A stretch of 64,000 nt of DNA, from NCBI RefSeq assembly GCF_000235365.1, contig NC_016452.1, positions 420,001-484,000 of the forward strand. Direction: 5' to 3'. The DNA comes from Eremothecium cymbalariae DBVPG#7215 (lineage: Eukaryota > Ascomycota > Saccharomycetes > Saccharomycetales > Saccharomycetaceae). Below, piece by piece: positions 48,353-58,375 of this stretch; within the stretch, counting starts at the first letter, position 1, and every line of letters begins with the position of its first letter. The translations under genes and the position numbers were made by a program. The notes below the pieces were generated by a model that worked only from the letters and a program-made list of their open reading frames with translations, had not been told where the DNA came from and made no database searches.

Positions 48353-49753
48353 TTAAAGATGCAAGAGAGTTTTTGCAACCTGTTTAACTAGAGGCCATCC
48401 GCTTTCAGATTTCATAGCATCGCCATTTTCTTGCAACCTTCTTAATAGGTAATCTTTAGTTTCTTCAGGAGGCCCCCAAGGGACGTATTTAATAATATTT
48501 TTAGCACCGTGGTTATAGATAAGGTCGTGGGTCACATTATCTGACATGCCCAACAACTGAGCTAACACTACGTTAGCCTTTCCGTATGAACCGTCAGAGG
48601 ATACCAAAAGCATCGTCGCTAGCATTTGAGAGTGGTAATTATGAGAGGCAACAACCATATGCCCATATACCGAGTCCTCGCCTCTCACTAATAAGTCTTG
48701 AATGACTTTGACCATAACATCGTTGAAATTTTCGTCCGTAGCCTCCTTTGAAGGGAATATGATGTCTCTATTGGGTTCTGAGTGAAGATATGCGCCCCTC
48801 ACCAATTTCAACCCTAACCTATACCCCTCACGTTGAGCCCTCTCACGCTGGAGTTCCAACTCAGCGGCTGAGTCTCTCAAGTACAACTGCCATGTACCAA
48901 TACAGGAAACCATACGTGAAGATCTAGGGTTATACTTAGCAAACAAAATCCTTTGTAGTTCACGTACCCCCGGTTCCTGTGAAATGTATTTTTCAGCATC
49001 TATAGTCGAAACAAAAAAAGGAGCCTTCCGATCAGGATATCTCTTCGCAAATTCTTGGTTCAACCGGAAGACTTCCTCAGTAATTCTTGAACAATTTTCA
49101 ACCAACTCATCGCTTTTCTCCCTCCACTCAGGAGCCATGAAGTTTTTAAGAACATCAGAAGGGTTTGAAACCAACGCAGAAGGTTTTAACGCTAAATAGC
49201 CCGGTGGAATAACATTAACATCCTCCGCAACCGACAATTGCTCCTCCATGTTTGGCTTCAAAACTTCATGCAATGACCTAATAGTCTCTTCAACAATATA
49301 ATTAATATCAATATTCTTGATACCCTCACAATCCTCAATTGTTAACGACAACATCATATTATTAATTCCACGCCCCCTTAACATCTTCCCCTTCTCTCTG
49401 GCTTCCATAATATTATCACCGCCACAGTATAACGATGATACAAACATCTTCACTACCGAACTAGGCACATATGGAAACACCTTTATCACACTGTTTAATA
49501 CCTTATCATTAATCGTAGCACATCCAATTGCCCCAAGAGACAATAGCTCCTTGGTAGACAACGGCTTTAAAAACGCCCCAGCAGAAGGCGGGGCAAGCTT
49601 CTCCCCTACCTGCGCAGGCGGAATTGCAATCGTCGACTGCTTCGACTGAGTATGCGACACATAGCCTCGCACAAACGCTCCACTAATACCTGAATCCAAC
49701 TTGACTGACTTGCTTACTATCTTAGCGATGGGCAGCCGACCGTTCTTCAACAT
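48353..49753 (-). CDS. PUT1: proline dehydrogenase Put1 (mitochondrial)
   Basis: A 466-residue FAD-dependent proline oxidase, the first step of proline use as a nitrogen source: proline to pyrroline-5-carboxylate in the mitochondrial matrix. The first 35 residues are rich in Lys, Arg and Ser without acidic clusters, as in a targeting presequence. The proline dehydrogenase barrel shows [65 protein letters not shown] and YVPWGPPEE, the last three being flavin- and substrate-contacting blocks of the family. S. cerevisiae Put1 has 476 residues. A CGG-N10-CCG site lies upstream. Confidence 0.96.
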   Translation of the reverse strand: MLKNGRLPIAKIVSKSVKLDSGISGAFVRGYVSHTQSKQSTIAIPPAQVGEKLAPPSAGAFLKPLSTKELLSLGAIGCATINDKVLNSVIKVFPYVPSSVVKMFVSSLYCGGDNIMEAREKGKMLRGRGINNMMLSLTIEDCEGIKNIDINYIVEETIRSLHEVLKPNMEEQLSVAEDVNVIPPGYLALKPSALVSNPSDVLKNFMAPEWREKSDELVENCSRITEEVFRLNQEFAKRYPDRKAPFFVSTIDAEKYISQEPGVRELQRILFAKYNPRSSRMVSCIGTWQLYLRDSAAELELQRERAQREGYRLGLKLVRGAYLHSEPNRDIIFPSKEATDENFNDVMVKVIQDLLVRGEDSVYGHMVVASHNYHSQMLATMLLVSSDGSYGKANVVLAQLLGMSDNVTHDLIYNHGAKNIIKYVPWGPPEETKDYLLRRLQENGDAMKSESGWPLVKQVAKTLLHL

Positions 49754-50716
49754 ATATCCAAAAACGAAGCTGTCTCCTAGAAATATTCTCTAAAAATAAT
49801 AAAAATAATATAATATCAACAATTTCTTCCTGTTTTCTCTATCGTTGGGTTCCTTTTGTCTGTTTCTAAAAAACCAATTTTTCTTTCAAAATGCAAAAAA
49901 CCCTCTTCTTCGAAAACTAAGCTTCTATTATTGTTTTCCAAATGCTAGTATCACTAAAACAGTAGTACCTGCTGTATATCTCTATACCTAATAGTATGTT
50001 CTTACTAAATGATAGGCTACTCGTCGTATATATATTATAAAAAAATAAAATAAAGTTAATTAATTATCCATCCTCCCATAACTCCCAAGCTGAAAAAATT
50101 CCATACACTTTCAAATAATCAATCCATTTATATATTTTCAAAACCATCTCGGAACAATATTATTCTAAATTCAAAGCCTTATTACTCACTCACATTAAAA
50201 TCCCCTTATCGGCACACGGTTCCCTTAGAACCCACTTGTCCTCTAATTTGCCGTTGAGGACTGTTTACACATTAATCATCTACAGACCCACCGTCAGTCA
50301 CCCTTGTTTTTTTTGAGCCTACTGCTTGATACCACGATAAACAAAACAAACCAACAGCTTGCATATTAAATCCCTTTATATCTCGTGATTGTCGTACGTG
50401 TGTTCTGTTGCGCTGTCTGTACTCGCTTCCTTTCTGCTGATAGATTTTGTTGTGATTACTTCTACGCCTGTTCATGCGTCACTGTCGTCGGAGAACGGGG
50501 ATACGATCCCGAGTAAGGTTTCTGTGGTGTACTTCGGGATTCGTGCTCCGAATTTTAAGGTTTTGCTGCACGTTCCAAATAATAACGGTTTTGAAGGAGA
50601 ACGCAAGCTGCAGGTACGTGCATAAAGGGATAATAGATAAAGACTCGAGGGTCATTATAATTTGTGGTGTACGGATGGTTGGGCAAGAGGGGGATTATAT
50701 ACTAATGAGGACACGG
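49754..50716. promoter_or_regulatory. PUT1 promoter / RRN5 3' flank
   Basis: A 963-bp gap. The half next to PUT1 is very AT-rich with TATA-like runs near 50030. The half next to RRN5 (50380-50716) is richer in GC and contains the CGG-N10-CCG site. Open frames there either lack an ATG or overlap RRN5 without features of a protein. Confidence 0.6.
50496..50511. promoter_or_regulatory. Put3-type site CGG-N10-CCG
   Basis: CGGGGATACGATCCCG has the spacing recognised by the proline activator Put3 in S. cerevisiae and is nearly palindromic. It lies about 745 bp upstream of the PUT1 ATG, far for a yeast activator but within the same gap. Confidence 0.5.
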
Positions 50717-52396
50717 TCAGCCGTAGTATTGATACAAGTCCAGAATTGCAGCAGGTATATCATTTTCGGAGGGAGTGGTTGATGATTCTAGGGATACGGT
50801 GGAATGTTGTTGGTGAGGGAGGTGTTCTGCGGGGGCATGCATGTGAAGAACCAAGGCATGCTGATATAACCTGGAATTATTTACGTCTAGTGCATTAGTG
50901 GATAGAGCGTCGAAGAGAAACAAACGTTCGTAGAAGGGATTATCGGTAGAATTGTAAGGATCATCTGCAATAAAGCGGGCGTACGGCAGTAGTGCAGATT
51001 TCTTTCCACAAAGGGAGAATAGTTTTTTTTCCATGATTAAATGGTCTTCTTCAAAGGCAAGAGGCGGGGCGGGACGGATCGGCAATTTTGAGTTGTGAAG
51101 GATGGTTAGGGCAGAGGAAGGAACGCTGCTAATAGCGCGCAAAGGAGAGGAAGCGGGATGGGTTTCCAATGAAGACGTCGGCGGCGGTGATGACTTTTTG
51201 AAGTCAACATGGGAAGGCAGGCCCACTATTAGTTTGTATGAAGAGACCTTGTGTTGTAACATTGGTACTATAAGGGCTTGTGGGATATTTTTATTTTTGA
51301 AGAGCTTCCCCTCTTCATGTTCCAATTGAAATTTTGTTAGGGTGTCTACTACTGTTTCGGGAAGGGTTGGCATTAAATGACCTGTTTTTCGGAGAACGAT
51401 CATTGCCTTCCAAATATCTGAGGGGGTTATTAGATGAGGGAATTCTAGATTTGTAGTTCTGACTTCTATTTCATCGTTATCCCATATATAAGATTCTACA
51501 AGTGGGGATCGCTTTTTTTTTTCTATGTTGGTCCTTTGAGTAATTTCCTCAAGAAAGGCGTCTGGATATTTCAATGAGTCTTTTGAAACGAACTTTTTAT
51601 CGATGTGCGGGATCACGGAATAGAATATTAGTTTTTTTGTATATCTTCGTAATAGTTCCTCCACGTATTGCTCACTAGCTGTTGAAAATAGAGGTGGCTC
51701 TTTAGGTGGTGGTTGGTATTCTTGTATTCTATGACGCGAATATATTGGGGCCCATCGTTTGTACCAATTATGCCAATTTATGACACCTTCTTCCGTTGAA
51801 TCAAGTTCTACTTTGTGGTCTGCATTAACTACATCCTCTATTTCTGTCTTAATTAGCTGACTGTAAGCTTCTTCAAGTTCAACAAAGAATGGATCCATTT
51901 CGTATGCTATTGGGAGCTCTTTCTTGGTTAAGATACCACCACGCTTCTTGGTATTCATTCTTTTTAGCTGATTCAAATTGGTATTGAGAACATCGTGGTA
52001 TACAAGGATCTCATATTTACTCTTGTTCGGTAATTGATCGGACCATTCATCCAACGTATGGATTGAATATCTTGATAAACAATGGAAAAACATTTGCTTT
52101 TCTTTACCTGTCCAGCATGTCCCCAGTTCATAATTCTTCGCTATCTCCAACTCTTCATCTTCTGAATCTTTATCTGAATCAGTCTCTATAATACACTTCC
52201 CATCATCCGCATCTTGCAAATACCGTACTTTACCATCTATATGGATTACCGAATCTCGAAATTCATTCTTACGATTAAATGGGTCCATAAAGCATTTCAC
52301 CTCTTGGTTGAAAACCTGACAATACCTTTCTAAAGGAACATAGTTCCTTCTTTTCAATGTGATAAACCTATCATCATCCAATTTTCTCTTGGCCAT
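50717..52396 (-). CDS. RRN5: Pol I upstream activating factor subunit Rrn5
   Basis: A 559-residue subunit of UAF, which binds the rDNA promoter upstream element and commits it to RNA polymerase I. Matches to S. cerevisiae Rrn5 include FHCLSRYSIHTLDEWSDQLP (a SANT-like segment, about 115-135), PIAYEMDPFFVELEEAYSQ, INWHNWYKRWAPIYSRHRIQE and KFQLEHEEGKLFKNK. I start at the ATG giving MAKRKLDDDRFITLKRR; upstream the frame has no ATG. The protein is much longer than the 363 residues of S. cerevisiae, with extra N-terminal residues and about 150-200 C-terminal residues, partly Ser/Pro-rich. It is divergent from SLS1. Confidence 0.92.
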   Translation of the reverse strand: MAKRKLDDDRFITLKRRNYVPLERYCQVFNQEVKCFMDPFNRKNEFRDSVIHIDGKVRYLQDADDGKCIIETDSDKDSEDEELEIAKNYELGTCWTGKEKQMFFHCLSRYSIHTLDEWSDQLPNKSKYEILVYHDVLNTNLNQLKRMNTKKRGGILTKKELPIAYEMDPFFVELEEAYSQLIKTEIEDVVNADHKVELDSTEEGVINWHNWYKRWAPIYSRHRIQEYQPPPKEPPLFSTASEQYVEELLRRYTKKLIFYSVIPHIDKKFVSKDSLKYPDAFLEEITQRTNIEKKKRSPLVESYIWDNDEIEVRTTNLEFPHLITPSDIWKAMIVLRKTGHLMPTLPETVVDTLTKFQLEHEEGKLFKNKNIPQALIVPMLQHKVSSYKLIVGLPSHVDFKKSSPPPTSSLETHPASSPLRAISSVPSSALTILHNSKLPIRPAPPLAFEEDHLIMEKKLFSLCGKKSALLPYARFIADDPYNSTDNPFYERLFLFDALSTNALDVNNSRLYQHALVLHMHAPAEHLPHQQHSTVSLESSTTPSENDIPAAILDLYQYYG

Positions 52397-52700
52397 GGGA
52401 CAACGCTGATTAGAAAGAGAACAAACACAGAGGATGATAAAACGTATACAATACCTTCCACGACACACCTAAGGAAATGAGACTCTAAGAATACTTTAAT
52501 CAGAGATTTACCCTTTGCCTTCACTTCATTATATAGAGGTTGATCTTATTCCTTTTTTCGAAATTTTTTCTGTTAACATTTAGTGAAAAATTTCCCTTGC
52601 CTTCTCCATCTTGAACCTAAGAACAGTGTAGTAATAGTAACTATTATATTCAACATAAACTGTGATATATATGTAGTTATATCCAAGTGGATATCAAACG
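52397..52700. promoter_or_regulatory. RRN5/SLS1 divergent promoter with RRPE
   Basis: A 304-bp gap. TGAAAAATTTC at 52584-52594 is an RRPE-type element, and a second similar core (CGAAATTTTTTC) lies just before it. RRN5 is a ribosome-production gene, for which RRPE is typical. Confidence 0.6.
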
Positions 52701-54929
52701 ATGTTAAAGCAGAATAAGGCTTATGGGAAGTTATGGCAGAGTATGAACTCTCTTATACGTGTGAACCACTCGCAGACTGCACTACGATATCATTCAAGCA
52801 ACGGCTCTATATGTAAAACTGATGTGGAACAGATCCAAGAGGCTACTCCTGAACATAAAAACCCTATAGGTCACTATCCAGAAAATGAGATCAATACTGT
52901 ACAATCAGAACCATACATAAAACCAAATAGTGGCCAAAAACTGCAGCCAGAAAATGATCACTTTCTAGTTTTGGATCCGCAACAAACGGGTATTTTAAAG
53001 AAAAGAAGCATACCTACGTATTTCAAACAAAACCAACAAAAGAGACTGAGCATATTGCAAGGTATGGAAATTAATCCGAGCTTTTCTGCTAAAGGTTCGA
53101 ATGCGAAGAAGAACAGTGCAACCGCTAAAAAATTCTCCTCTGACGACCTCTTACGAGCAATTGAACATCAAAGGAAGAATTTATTAGAATTTGAAAGTTT
53201 AGTTTCCAATGATCAACTACAGAAGGCCATTCATGATATGAAACCGATAAGTTCTGCATTAAAGATGTCACAAAAGAGATACGAACAATTAAAGAACTCG
53301 TTAGAAATTGCATATACCTTGCCTCAGTTAAAACAGTATTGTAAACGTTATAACAGCTACAAAACTTCGAGGCTTTCGAAGAAAAAGTTGATCCAGAAGA
53401 TTATGGATGAATTCTGGGAATGCCAGATAGATGAATCAGTTAATGAATTAGATGACTTAATCTTGGAACAAGTGATGGATGTTACACAAAGAGATATGTA
53501 TTTGTTGTTGCTGACTGATAACGGTAAAATATTGCAGAATTTGGCTCGTATCGGTGCGACTATAGCTGCTGTATTAGCAGAAAATAAGATTATTGTCCGC
53601 GGCACAAGACCTATGATTAGATATGTTGAGGTTTCTATTGCTAATATTTTGAATAATATCAGTTCGCAATATGTCTCTATGCAGGATTTTATTGAGGAGC
53701 ACTCTGAAATTGATAAGAATAAGACTAGCTGCCAGTTCACACCACAACAAATAATAGAATTAGTACAAAAAGAAGGTTCCTCATATTTTGAGGAAGTCTC
53801 TGATGAAAATGGCAAGGATATCTTTTTGTTAAGTGCACTAGGAGAAAAGAGGGTTGCAACCTCCAAAAAGCTATTGCTTTGGGCGTTAGATTACAAACCG
53901 CAGGTAACTCAAGATGTAATATTTTGTGGTAGTCAGGATAAAAACATGTTATGCTACGCCAAATATCCAGTATCCAATACAGATTGGTTTGATTGGATCT
54001 CTAAAAAGGAGAACTGGTTCAGGTTGCAAAGAATTCGTCCTAAGAATCCTGTGGACGCGTCTAGTACGGAACCACGACAACTGGTCCTTTCAGATGACAC
54101 GGTTAATAAAGTTCACCTATTTTGCATCGAAGAAAAAGCCAATAACGTTTCTCCTATAACCAATAATGCTGCAGAATCAAAATCTGTCAGTGTAACTTTG
54201 GGGCAAATCCTCACAAACGAACATGACTCTAAACAGCTATTTCAGGCTCAAATTCCACAAACGAGTACGAAAATCTTAAAACTTCCTCTTTATGATGGAT
54301 TAGCATCTCCAGACGAGTTGTTTAACGTAGACCAACATCAGTATTTCATCCAGCTAAAGTTTATCCCAGAATTGTCAGCATTGAACTTTAAGCACAATAT
54401 CCCGCCCTTGGAGTTGTGGTTTGCATTGAACGACGAAGACGGTGTTGAAAAGGACAGTATCCGCTGTATCAATCACTTAGAAGAGAGATCTATGATATTA
54501 CAGGCTCCGGAACTATATCACGATTTTAAAATTACCATGGATCATGTCTCTGAAATGGTGCCATTAGAAAGAGAAGAAAAAATGAACTGGATTGAAGAAC
54601 ACCAACCTGGGTTGAAAGAATATTTGGACAAAATGAGATTAGATCTGAATTCAAAATATCAATCCAGAAACCAAGTACTTCCTGAGGAACTTTCATTAAA
54701 TATAAAATTAGAGAACGGTGAAAACACATATGCTAAATACAGGTACTTGACCATGAACTATCGCAGAGTCCTGAACTTAAAGTACATGGATAAACATTTG
54801 GTCCAATTTTCCAATGTGAACGGAGGAAATCTTGGTGGAACGTTTTCTCAGATAGAATTCATAGGAGGAGAATTATTAGACTACCACAAATTTAGCTCCT
54901 TTATCAAGGATGTTACTAGGTTTCACTAA
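52701..54929 (+). CDS. SLS1: mitochondrial translation factor Sls1
   Basis: A 742-residue mitochondrial inner-membrane protein. In S. cerevisiae it couples mitochondrial transcription to translation at the membrane. The first 35 residues (MLKQNKAYGKLWQSMNSLIRV) are basic and hydroxylated, as in a presequence. The body contains LPQLKQYCKRYNSYKTSRLSKKKLIQKIM and ILQNLARIGATIAAVLAEN, as in fungal Sls1. Position between RRN5 and CWC15 fits the interleaved order (YLR139C). S. cerevisiae Sls1 is 643 residues, so this one is about 100 longer, mostly before residue 160. Confidence 0.87.
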   Translation: MLKQNKAYGKLWQSMNSLIRVNHSQTALRYHSSNGSICKTDVEQIQEATPEHKNPIGHYPENEINTVQSEPYIKPNSGQKLQPENDHFLVLDPQQTGILKKRSIPTYFKQNQQKRLSILQGMEINPSFSAKGSNAKKNSATAKKFSSDDLLRAIEHQRKNLLEFESLVSNDQLQKAIHDMKPISSALKMSQKRYEQLKNSLEIAYTLPQLKQYCKRYNSYKTSRLSKKKLIQKIMDEFWECQIDESVNELDDLILEQVMDVTQRDMYLLLLTDNGKILQNLARIGATIAAVLAENKIIVRGTRPMIRYVEVSIANILNNISSQYVSMQDFIEEHSEIDKNKTSCQFTPQQIIELVQKEGSSYFEEVSDENGKDIFLLSALGEKRVATSKKLLLWALDYKPQVTQDVIFCGSQDKNMLCYAKYPVSNTDWFDWISKKENWFRLQRIRPKNPVDASSTEPRQLVLSDDTVNKVHLFCIEEKANNVSPITNNAAESKSVSVTLGQILTNEHDSKQLFQAQIPQTSTKILKLPLYDGLASPDELFNVDQHQYFIQLKFIPELSALNFKHNIPPLELWFALNDEDGVEKDSIRCINHLEERSMILQAPELYHDFKITMDHVSEMVPLEREEKMNWIEEHQPGLKEYLDKMRLDLNSKYQSRNQVLPEELSLNIKLENGENTYAKYRYLTMNYRRVLNLKYMDKHLVQFSNVNGGNLGGTFSQIEFIGGELLDYHKFSSFIKDVTRFH

Positions 54930-55063
54930 ACCCTTTTTATTTTATTTTAATGATTTCACCCACATACATGTAAATAAAACCAAAAAATCTCAATGCTCAG
55001 TGTTTTCATACTTTCCATTAGTTAATGCTGAAAGAGCCAATGTATACTGTAATTAAACCTTGT

Positions 55064-55702
55064 TTATTTTGCCATCCGCTTTAAAAAGTCCTGGTGATAT
55101 TCGCTTTGAATTAGATCATTGGTATATTTGTCCGAAGAGATTGAATTCGAAAGATTCTTCCTTTCCGACTTGGGCTTCTTTCGCCTACCAAAAACAGCAT
55201 CAGACCTCCAACCCTCAGAAGAAGACCCTGCCACATTTGGACCGTGGCCCTCCAAATCATTACCGGAATCAGCAGCTGCCTCCAACGATTTATCCTCCTC
55301 TAATTGCTGCGCCTTCACCTTCTCCATCATCTTCTCACTGCGCAATCTTTCTAACTCCTGCAACAAAAGGCCCTCCTCATCTGACTCCTCTCCGTAACTG
55401 CTACCCACATCTCCACCCCCATCACCATCACCGACTTCCAACGCAGAATGCTCTTCTCCAACATCAGAACACGCCCTCCCGCCACTTTTGCTCGTAGCTT
55501 CAGACACCGTAAATACTTTATCTACCGATGAGTCTGCTTCATTGCCACGCTTATGCCGGCCACTCTTACCCCGTCTACGTTTCAACTTTGTGTGCCCAGG
55601 CAGTAGCCTAGCATGCTCTAGTTTGGTTGGTACATATTGAGAATTACCATGTGATCTACTCCCACTCCTGGCTTCCAATTGGGGCCTATGTGAAGTGGTC
55701 AT
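55064..55702 (-). CDS. CWC15: spliceosome component Cwc15
   Basis: A 212-residue subunit of the Prp19-associated (NineTeen) complex in activated spliceosomes. The start MTTSHRPQLEARSG and the block YVPTKLEHARLLPGHTKLK are family signatures. The end SEYHQDFLKRMAK also matches. The middle is an acidic, Ser/Gly-rich linker with a coiled-coil segment (LLLQELERLRSEKMMEKVKA). S. cerevisiae Cwc15 has 175 residues; the added length is in the linker. Confidence 0.95.
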   Translation of the reverse strand: MTTSHRPQLEARSGSRSHGNSQYVPTKLEHARLLPGHTKLKRRRGKSGRHKRGNEADSSVDKVFTVSEATSKSGGRACSDVGEEHSALEVGDGDGGGDVGSSYGEESDEEGLLLQELERLRSEKMMEKVKAQQLEEDKSLEAAADSGNDLEGHGPNVAGSSSEGWRSDAVFGRRKKPKSERKNLSNSISSDKYTNDLIQSEYHQDFLKRMAK

Positions 55703-55984
55703 TACTAATACACGTCTGAGTATTACCCAAAGCCCCGCTATACCACTTTCTTGACACTATTTATAAGAATCACTAGGCTTTGTTAACTCCTTACCGTGAA
55801 AGGTACAGGAGAAAGGCCCCATGCTAATTTTTCTCCTTTACAGGTAAAGTAAATAGAAAGCCACCTTTGTTGCTCTCTAACTAACAAAATAGAATGAGAA
55901 GCCAAAGGGGGCATTGAATAAGCGTTCAGAGATCCATTGGATAGGAGTAAGGCTGATTTTGTAAGGTTAGAAGAACTTCAAACA

Positions 55985-56770
55985 ATGGCAAAACGAGAGG
56001 AGATCAATATTGATCATGTTACCAGTGCCTCAAGTGATGAAGATTACACTAATACGGTTGGTTACATTTCTATAAAAGACTATGCTTATGATGAATCCAA
56101 TCCTCTACATTACGGGTACTTTGAAGAGATAAATATGGGAAACAATGATGATTCAGATTTTAATAATGAATATGACGAAAGCCAACGCGAACACTTTCAT
56201 AACCAGTATTATGGTTACAATAGAGGAGATAATAGGAACAGTAGTGTAAATAACAGACATGAAGATGGTAATATCAGCGAGACGGCAGACAAGCGGCAGA
56301 GTATAGTGTTACCCAATGAGTATGTTGTAGATAAGAAGGTGGTTGCTCTTTATGATTTTGTTCCCGAAAATGATAATGAATTGGAGTTGAAGGAGGGTGA
56401 TGTTATATATATCAGTTATAAACATGGCCAGGGGTGGTTGGTTGCGGAGAATATTGATGGGACACGGACAGGGTTGGTTCCTGAAGAATACGTATCAATA
56501 TGGAAAGGTGATGAGCTGCCTAAGGGGGGGGACGAATCGTCGAGCCGGTCAGAGGAAGAACAAGCGAGACCATTTTACTTAACGCAAATGATAACACAAA
56601 ATATGAAAGTAGCAGCGTCGAAGAAAGCGTCCACTGACACGTCTAATGATGATGAATGGGAAGACATTGATGGCGAACAGGAGTACTCTGGGCCAAAGGA
56701 AGGAAAATGTGATACAAGGCGTGATATAGATATTGTAGAGAAGTCTATGCATGATAAATTATCATTATAG
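55985..56770 (+). CDS. NBP2: SH3 adaptor Nbp2
   Basis: A 261-residue adaptor that recruits the phosphatase Ptc1 to MAP-kinase modules such as Pbs2 and Bck1. Conserved blocks are TVGYISIKDYAYDESNPLHYGY, the SH3 domain (about 120-178: VVALYDFVPENDNELELKEGD, GQGWLVAEN, GLVPEEYVS), ARPFYLTQMITQNM, and DDEWEDIDGE near the C terminus. I start at MAKREEINID. The frame runs 16 codons further up from a TTG, which is not used. S. cerevisiae Nbp2 is 236 residues. Confidence 0.95.
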   Translation: MAKREEINIDHVTSASSDEDYTNTVGYISIKDYAYDESNPLHYGYFEEINMGNNDDSDFNNEYDESQREHFHNQYYGYNRGDNRNSSVNNRHEDGNISETADKRQSIVLPNEYVVDKKVVALYDFVPENDNELELKEGDVIYISYKHGQGWLVAENIDGTRTGLVPEEYVSIWKGDELPKGGDESSSRSEEEQARPFYLTQMITQNMKVAASKKASTDTSNDDEWEDIDGEQEYSGPKEGKCDTRRDIDIVEKSMHDKLSL

Positions 56771-57066
56771 AATAGATGATCGTATTTGAGAAAACCTCTT
56801 ACGGAAACCCTAGCCGTTGCGTTATATATTGAAATCAAAAGTAGAAGAATGTTCAATTTTGTCTGTTTTTTTAGTACTGGTTGACACTATTGAGTAGGAG
56901 TTATATAAAGTTGCTTACATAGTTAATCCAAATTGACTTGTATTTGTTTTATTAACTTACAATCTTGTTAATGTCATGGGTATATATTATACAATGGAAT
57001 TGATCAACTTCAGACAATTGGGAAATACTCCTTTTTAAAACTAGCGTAGAGGTAACTTTGTTAGAG

Positions 57067-58215
57067 TTAGTCTGAAAGAGCATCTAATTCTACATCATCT
57101 TGAGCACTAACTTCTTCCCCACGTTTTAATTTAATAAGTTCTGCTGTATCTATAGGTCCTCCTAATTCCTGCAGGATGGACTGAGTCCCTATAACTAACT
57201 CTTGTGCAATCTCATCATCTGGATCGGAGTTTTCACCCAGCCTGAGGGCAAAACTTAGAGCTACACGAGCTTCTTGAATTGGTTCTTGAATAATCTCAGA
57301 TGAAAAGTCTAAAGGTAACCCTTGAATATGTTGATTAAGCTCATATATGTTATTGGGGTTTATAGTCACACCAGGATTTTGTAGTTCAAAGAATGAAGTT
57401 TTTGCAATCAAATAATTCGTAAACCCCTCCAAATAATAACCCTCCATATTATCTTCATCAATCTCTTTTACGGCCCCTAAAATTTGTAACGAAGTGTTGT
57501 ACAAACCCATTTCAATGCACATTTTTGAGAGCGCCAAAAAGGGCTGAATTAATTCTATATATTCAGCATAACTTCTTGGATTTGCATTATCAACTTCACA
57601 TCTCATGTCCCTTTCCAAATTTTCCTTCTTCAGCCTGAAGAATTCCCAAGATTTTTCGAATGCTTCTACAGCTTCTTCAAATCGTTGTTGAGAAATCCTT
57701 ATAGAACCTAACATAGACCATGTTTCTGGAGATTTGGCGTCAGAAATTTTGATGGCTTTTGAGATTAATTCCTCACATTGGGACTCGGCATCAGGTTCCA
57801 TGCATAAATCAGTCAACCATATTTCAATCATTGCTAAAATACCGCCAACAACTTTATCAATTTGTTCTTGTTTTAGTAACTCACCAGAAGAACCTGTGAG
57901 GTTTTCTATACCTTGCATCAGGATTTTAATTCCATCGGTGCTTCCCACAATTTGTCCTAAAGTGAAGAATTTCTCACTTCCAGTAATTTCACCTTTTGGA
58001 TCTAGCTCGCATGCCTTTACCAGTAGCGGATATGCCTGATCTAATTGCCCATTTTCCAAATATGCATCTGCATAAACCTGAAATAATTGAACGTTTTCTG
58101 AATTATCAGTTTTTAATGATTTCTCAAAGGGCTTCAAGATCTTAAGGGCCTCCTTTGAGTCATTAACAGACAGTGCACTTATTGCAAGTTTGATAGCTCC
58201 ATCTAAGTCAACCAT
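57067..58215 (-). CDS. ACL4: ribosomal protein L4 chaperone Acl4
   Basis: A 382-residue TPR protein that binds newly made Rpl4 and escorts it to pre-60S particles. TPR-like helix pairs run through the protein (ENVQLFQVYADAYLENGQ, WSMLGSIRISQQRFEEAVEAF, EDNMEGYYLEGFTNYLIAK). The acidic C terminus DVELDALSD is typical. S. cerevisiae Acl4 has 387 residues. The promoter contains a perfect PAC element, fitting a ribosome-assembly factor. Confidence 0.94.
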   Translation of the reverse strand: MVDLDGAIKLAISALSVNDSKEALKILKPFEKSLKTDNSENVQLFQVYADAYLENGQLDQAYPLLVKACELDPKGEITGSEKFFTLGQIVGSTDGIKILMQGIENLTGSSGELLKQEQIDKVVGGILAMIEIWLTDLCMEPDAESQCEELISKAIKISDAKSPETWSMLGSIRISQQRFEEAVEAFEKSWEFFRLKKENLERDMRCEVDNANPRSYAEYIELIQPFLALSKMCIEMGLYNTSLQILGAVKEIDEDNMEGYYLEGFTNYLIAKTSFFELQNPGVTINPNNIYELNQHIQGLPLDFSSEIIQEPIQEARVALSFALRLGENSDPDDEIAQELVIGTQSILQELGGPIDTAELIKLKRGEEVSAQDDVELDALSD

Positions 58216-58310
58216 GGTACAAAACAGTTCGGGTATACTAAAGATAGTTACAGAAAAGTTTGTTTTATTTTACATTTAAGAAGTATATAGATGCATCTCA
58301 TGCATAGCAG

Positions 58311-58318
58311 CTCATCGC
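58311..58318 (-). promoter_or_regulatory. PAC element upstream of ACL4
   Basis: GCGATGAG on the minus strand, a perfect PAC element, about 96-103 bp before the ACL4 ATG. It is bound by Tod6/Dot6-type repressors in yeast. An A/T-run (58320-58332) upstream resembles a poor RRPE. Confidence 0.7.
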
Positions 58319-58375
58319 AGAATTTTTTTTCCAATTATAATAACGTGTCACATGACAATTAATTCTAGTTACACT

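Noticed and set aside
50389..50782. Open frames in the PUT1 promoter, one with a signal-like N terminus
   Set aside because: The signal-like one starts with TTG. The ATG-started one (50474) is Arg/Cys-rich, overlaps RRN5 and has no similarity I know.
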